This document shows, one piece after another, positions 27,186 through 29,403 of a DNA stretch of 29,403 bases. Source of the DNA: an uncultured Collinsella sp. GTDB taxonomy: Bacteria; Actinomycetota; Coriobacteriia; Coriobacteriales; Coriobacteriaceae. The position numbers were made by a program, and so were the translations under genes. The stretch's first letter is position 1; each line of letters starts with the position of its first letter. A model generated the notes under the pieces. It was not told the origin of the DNA. It saw nothing but the letters and a program-made list of their open reading frames with translations, and did not search any database. The DNA is taken from contig CAUDZT010000024.1 in assembly GCA_958453935.1 (NCBI GenBank), positions 1 to 29,403 of the forward strand, given 5' to 3'.

Positions 27186-27271
27186 AAAAAAATAGATGCC
27201 CGACCGCTTAAAGCGGACCAGACACCCACAGGAAAGGCTGCTCTTTGACAGCTATGTAATTCCATGTGGGT
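27186..27271 (-). promoter_or_regulatory. PyrR-type attenuator in the pyr leader
   Basis: Two competing RNA structures are visible. An upstream stem pairs ACCCACATGGAA-like bases at 27261-27271 with 27224-27234 and encloses a small hairpin, GCTGT/GCAGC (27248-27252 with 27237-27241), whose six-base loop reads CAAAGA. The known PyrR-binding loop is CNGNGA, so one position differs. Downstream, a terminator stem (27213-27227 with 27195-27207, with mismatches) is followed by TTTTTTT (27186-27192). The two structures share bases around 27224-27227, so only one can form fully. This fits UMP-PyrR-controlled termination; the function is inferred. Confidence 0.75.
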
Positions 27272-27377
27272 ATCTCGTACCCCTTTAATGGTCAAGGGAT
27301 AGTGTAGCCAACCTCGAGCTTAATTGCGAGCATAAATACAGAGCAATCCGTAAACGGAGCCCAATGCTCCATAAACC

Positions 27378-27406
27378 TATATATATTTGTGGGACGAGCT
27401 TGAAAA
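27378..27406 (-). promoter_or_regulatory. Candidate pyr operon promoter
   Basis: TTTTCA (27401-27406) and TATATA (27378-27383), spaced 17 bases, read on the minus strand. The leader would be about 225 bases with extra hairpins such as 27356-27360/27366-27370. TACACT at 27301-27306 is an alternative -10 box without a good -35. The stretch between 27147 and 27597 has no protein gene; it holds this promoter, the pyr leader and the rpmB promoters. Confidence 0.4.
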
Positions 27407-27428
27407 CACACGCACGAGCTGGCATAAT
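27400..27428 (+). promoter_or_regulatory. Sigma-70-type promoter upstream of rpmB
   Basis: TTGAAA (27400-27405), 17-base spacer, CATAAT (27423-27428): four and five of six matches to the consensus. An A/T-rich stretch lies just upstream (27372-27390). Its start point would lie near 27435, giving a long rpmB leader of about 160 bases with small stems (for example CTACG/CGTAG at 27455-27471). Confidence 0.6.
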
Positions 27429-27534
27429 CCCCTCTGTTGCACGCAAATCGGATCTACGTCCAGGGCCGTAGCGTGGGCACTATCGCCAAAAGAGGAATAT
27501 CTCTGTGTAGATTGCGCACAGGGAGCAACTTCTG

Positions 27535-27543
27535 TGCTATAGT
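27535..27543 (+). promoter_or_regulatory. Extended -10 promoter of rpmB
   Basis: TGCTATAGT, with TATAGT at 27538-27543, about 55 bases before the rpmB start codon. No good -35 box. The ten bases GTGCTATAGT are the same as at the rpsT promoter. Confidence 0.6.
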
Positions 27544-27597
27544 TCAGGCTTGTTTGTTAACGCGACATGTTCGTTTGTCGCCCAAGGAGGGTCAGTT

Positions 27598-27786
27598 ATG
27601 TCAAAAGTTTGCGAAGTTTGCGGTAAGCACCCCGTTGCCGGTCGCTCCATCAGCCACTCTCACCGCGTCACCAACCGTAAGTTCCGCCCCAACATCCAGC
27701 GCGTCTACGTCGTCGTCGATGGTCACCGTCGCAAGATGAACGTTTGCTCCACCTGCCTCAAGTCTGGCAAGGTTGCGCGCTCCTAA
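27598..27786 (+). CDS. rpmB: 50S ribosomal protein L28
   Basis: L28 is a small protein of the large ribosomal subunit. The 62-residue product has the family pattern SKVCEVCGKHPVAG with HSHRVTNRKFRPN. It keeps four cysteines (C5, C8, C50, C53), so it is the zinc-binding C+ form. The start at 27598 has AAGGAGG seven bases upstream; the frame reaching back to 27550 is not conserved. It is the only clear plus-strand gene, with its own promoters and terminator. Confidence 0.97.
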   Translation: MSKVCEVCGKHPVAGRSISHSHRVTNRKFRPNIQRVYVVVDGHRRKMNVCSTCLKSGKVARS

Positions 27787-27853
27787 ATAAGGTCTTACCA
27801 ACAAGTACCTCGGACTCTCCGGGTCAAAGACCTCGCGTTCATATAGAACTATA

Positions 27854-27889
27854 AGAAACCGCTTTCTTTTGAGAAGGCGGTTTCTTTTC
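27854..27889 (+). terminator. Rho-independent terminator of rpmB
   Basis: AGAAACCGC and GCGGTTTCT arms with a T-rich loop, followed by TTTTCT on the plus strand, about 70 bases past the rpmB stop codon. The arms plus flanking A and T runs are nearly symmetric, so it could also stop transcription coming from the minus side. Confidence 0.88.
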
Positions 27890-27922
27890 TATCTATCCAG
27901 GAATGCAAAACCAGAGTGAAAA

Positions 27923-28953
27923 TGAACTGCGTCCCAAATCTTGGACGCCCTAAATAGCGACTAGGCCGCGAGGGCCTGATTCCGGAACTCCTCCGGGGTC
28001 AGGCCCTTCAATCTTACCTGCCTCCGGCTCGTGTTCCAGTGGACTATGTATTCCTCCAGGTCGCGTTTGAAATCCTCGAACGTCTCCCACTCGCGGCCCC
28101 GGTAGAACTCGTCCTTGACGTGGCCGAAGAGCTGCTCGGTGGCGGCGTTGTCGATGCAGTTCGCCTTCCTGGACATGCTCTGGACGATGCCGGCGGCCTC
28201 GAGCCTGGATGTGTACGAGGCGTGCTGGTACTGCCAGCCCCGGTCCGAGTGCATGGTCGGGGCGGCGCCCTCGGGGATCTTGGACAGCAGCTCGTCGAGC
28301 ATCCTGACCTGCTGGGCCATGTCGGGCGTGGTCGATATGTCGCTCGCCACGATCTCCTTGGTGCAGAAGTCCAGCGTCGGGGCCCAGTAGGCCTTGCCGC
28401 CCGCCACCTTGAACTCGGTGACGTCCGTTCCCAGCTTCCGCCACGGGGCCCCGGCGTCGAAATCCCTCGCGATCACGTTCTCGAACGTCCTGCCGACGAC
28501 GCCCCTGTACGAGTTGTACCTGTGGTAGGCCGTCTCGCGTCTGATACCGCAGCGAATCCCCATCTCGCGCATCATCTTGAGCACGGTCTTGTCGGCTATC
28601 ACGGCCCCCTCTTCCGCCCTGAGGCACATCGCTATCTGCCGGTGCCCGCAGCCGTTGGCGGTGCGCGAGAAGATCTCGGCGGCCACCGGCGGCCTTCTGC
28701 TCGTATGTGTACCTGCCCCGCTTTCCGTCCATGCGCAGCAGCACCTCGCTCCCGAACGCGCGGTATATCTCCTGCCAACTTCTCAAGGCTTCCGCGGGAA
28801 GCGAAAGGGCAATCGCGGCGGATTTATACCCGTGCCCGAGCTCGAAGAGCCCTATGGCCGCCTTCCTGGCCTCGATATCATGCTTCACTCTCAAATCAAC
28901 GCGCATAAAGAAAGCCTCCCATTTCTCATGTCCAAGAAATGGGAGGCAGTTCA
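27923..28953 (-). mobile_element. Internally deleted IS3-family element
   Basis: Terminal inverted repeats of 24 bases match at 21 positions: 27923-27946 against the reverse complement of 28930-28953. Both start TGAACTGC and end CTTGGAC, with the TG...CA termini usual for IS3. The element is 1031 bases, shorter than the 1.2-1.5 kb typical of the family. No target-site duplication is evident (AAAA on the left, TTTA on the right). It sits between the rpmB terminator and the 3' end of a surface protein gene, and interrupts neither. Confidence 0.85.
27961..28906 (-). pseudogene. IS3-family transposase, deleted in the middle
   Basis: The 5' part (28906 to about 28690, MRVDLRVKHDIEARKAA) encodes an OrfA helix-turn-helix region. 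The 3' part (to 27961) encodes most of OrfB: a second helix-turn-helix (CGHRQIAMCLR, LKMMREMGI) and the rve catalytic core with TDVTEF, HSDRGWQY and ATEQLFGH. In the downstream frame these acidic residues are D88, D148 and E184, a DD35E triad. The two parts are in different frames, joined near 28683-28696. The OrfA coiled coil and the start of OrfB are missing. The offset is +1, not the -1 used in programmed IS3 frameshifting, so I read the junction as a deletion. The catalytic core is intact but the protein is probably inactive. Confidence 0.78.
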
Positions 28954-28981
28954 TTTAAAGCCATGGCTGGCCATTATTTAT

Positions 28982-29403
28982 TTATCGTTTCCCCCTCTTC
29001 TTGCGGTTGTATTCGAGCAGCAAGCCCAAAGAAGTCAAAGCAGATCCGACAACTGCCAGCGGAAGAACCGGCAGCAGTCTCTCCCCTGTCGAAGCCAGAG
29101 CACCCGGCTCGGTGGTCTTGGTCTGGGAGGCGGGGTCGGCCTTGGTCTCGCCGCCGTTCTCGTCGAAGGTCACGGTGACGTCGCGGGGCACCCACTTCCA
29201 CTGGGCGTAGACGGTCGTGGACTTGGAGACCTCGGTCTTGTCGGTGAACTGATCGCCCGACCCGTCCCTCTCGGTGTTCCAGCCGTCGAACGCCCAGCCC
29301 TTGCGGGTCGGGGCGGTCTTGGGCAGCGCGAAGGTGAACGAGGTCTTGCCCGGCTCGGTGGTCTTGGTCTGGGAGGCGGGGTCGGCCTTGGTCTCGCCGC
29401 CGT
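28982..29403 (-). CDS. C-terminal part of a repeat-containing cell-wall-anchored surface protein
   Basis: The gene runs in from beyond the right edge; about 140 C-terminal residues are visible in one open frame. They include an InlB B-repeat / Listeria-Bacteroides-type module (GWAFDGWNTERDGSGDQF, then TTVYAQWK). The start of a further repeat unit (DVTVTFDENGGETKADPA) follows and then a sorting signal: LASTG (29084-29098), a hydrophobic stretch (LLPVLPLAVVGSALTSLG) and a basic tail (YNRKKRGKR). LASTG fits the LAxTG motif reported for class E sortases of high-GC Gram-positives. Such repeat proteins are usually extended stalks or adhesins, but the functional N-terminal domain is outside the window. 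The stop is 28 bases from the IS end, so the gene is not cut by it. Confidence 0.85.
   Translation of the reverse strand, partial: GGETKADPASQTKTTEPGKTSFTFALPKTAPTRKGWAFDGWNTERDGSGDQFTDKTEVSKSTTVYAQWKWVPRDVTVTFDENGGETKADPASQTKTTEPGALASTGERLLPVLPLAVVGSALTSLGLLLEYNRKKRGKR
29103..29157. repeat. 55-bp direct repeat in the surface protein gene, copy 1
   Basis: Identical over 55 bases to 29349-29403, which is cut by the window edge. The period is 246 bases (82 codons). The repeat encodes NGGETKADPASQTKTTEPG. In this copy the unit stops there and the sorting signal follows. Confidence 0.95.
29349..29403. repeat. 55-bp direct repeat in the surface protein gene, copy 2
   Basis: Second copy of the repeat at 29103-29157, identical as far as the window reaches. 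It belongs to a complete 82-codon unit. Further units probably lie beyond the edge. Confidence 0.95.

Noticed and set aside
27170..27192. Second terminator in the pyr leader (GACTG/CAGTC stem)
   Set aside because: On the minus strand the T-run lies before this stem, not after it, so it cannot act as a terminator for pyrR. The T-run belongs to the larger upstream stem.
28674..28700. Programmed -1 frameshift between IS3 OrfA and OrfB
   Set aside because: The downstream frame is offset by +1, no A-rich slippery run is present, and the expected coiled-coil and OrfB start are absent. A deletion fits better.
27919..28957. Target-site duplication around the IS element
   Set aside because: The flanking bases are AAAA on the left and TTTA on the right, so no direct repeat of 3-4 bases is present.

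Overview
The window is a chromosomal segment of a high-GC, Gram-positive actinobacterium. Gene content and order point to the Coriobacteriia, most likely a Collinsella-like gut organism. The evidence is an actinobacterial-type integration host factor (mIHF) next to gmk and rpoZ, a pyrR-led pyrimidine operon with class 1B dihydroorotate dehydrogenase, a DnaJ variant with a membrane tail, and a cell-wall protein with an LAxTG-type sorting signal and InlB-like repeats. The genus is inferred from gene content only; no rRNA or tRNA gene is present.

Almost everything is on the minus strand, so the genes are read here from right to left. (1) 28982-29403 is the C-terminal end of a repeat-containing surface protein that runs off the window. 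(2) 27923-28953 is a short, internally deleted IS3-family element. (3) rpmB (27598-27786) is the only clear plus-strand gene and is divergent from the pyr genes. (4) pyrR-pyrB-pyrC-pyrK-pyrD-pyrF (27146 to 21823) encodes de novo UMP synthesis except carbamoyl-phosphate synthase and pyrE. It is preceded by a leader with a PyrR-type attenuator. (5) mihF-gmk-rpoZ-thiI (21583 to 19173) ends in a strong terminator. (6) comEA-comEC-holA (18959 to 14905) pairs DNA-uptake genes with the DNA polymerase III delta subunit, followed by rpsT with its own promoter and terminator. (7) lepA-dusB-hemW-dnaJ(variant)-dnaJ-mtaB-phoH-ybeY-dgkA-era-recO (14408 to 2912) is a long, tightly packed housekeeping run covering translation, tRNA modification, chaperones, ribosome maturation and DNA repair. 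(8) rpsO and pnp (2773 to 98) form the classical S15/PNPase pair, each followed by a hairpin terminator.

Many neighbours overlap by 4-20 bases or abut, which implies coupled translation. The pyr block forms one pathway: PyrB and PyrC make dihydroorotate, PyrD/PyrK oxidise it, PyrF makes UMP, and PyrR senses UMP to control the operon. The Era, YbeY, PhoH, LepA, S15, S20 and PNPase cluster is centred on ribosome assembly and RNA turnover.

The most unusual items are: the DnaJ variant whose C-terminal half is replaced by membrane helices, the strongly acidic N-terminal extension of Era, a stable plus-strand hairpin unit after pyrF, overlapping divergent rpmB/pyr promoters, a possibly leaderless lepA, and the LASTG-anchored repeat protein next to the IS remnant. 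I see no CRISPR array, no tRNA and no clearly novel multi-gene system; most of the window is core genome.
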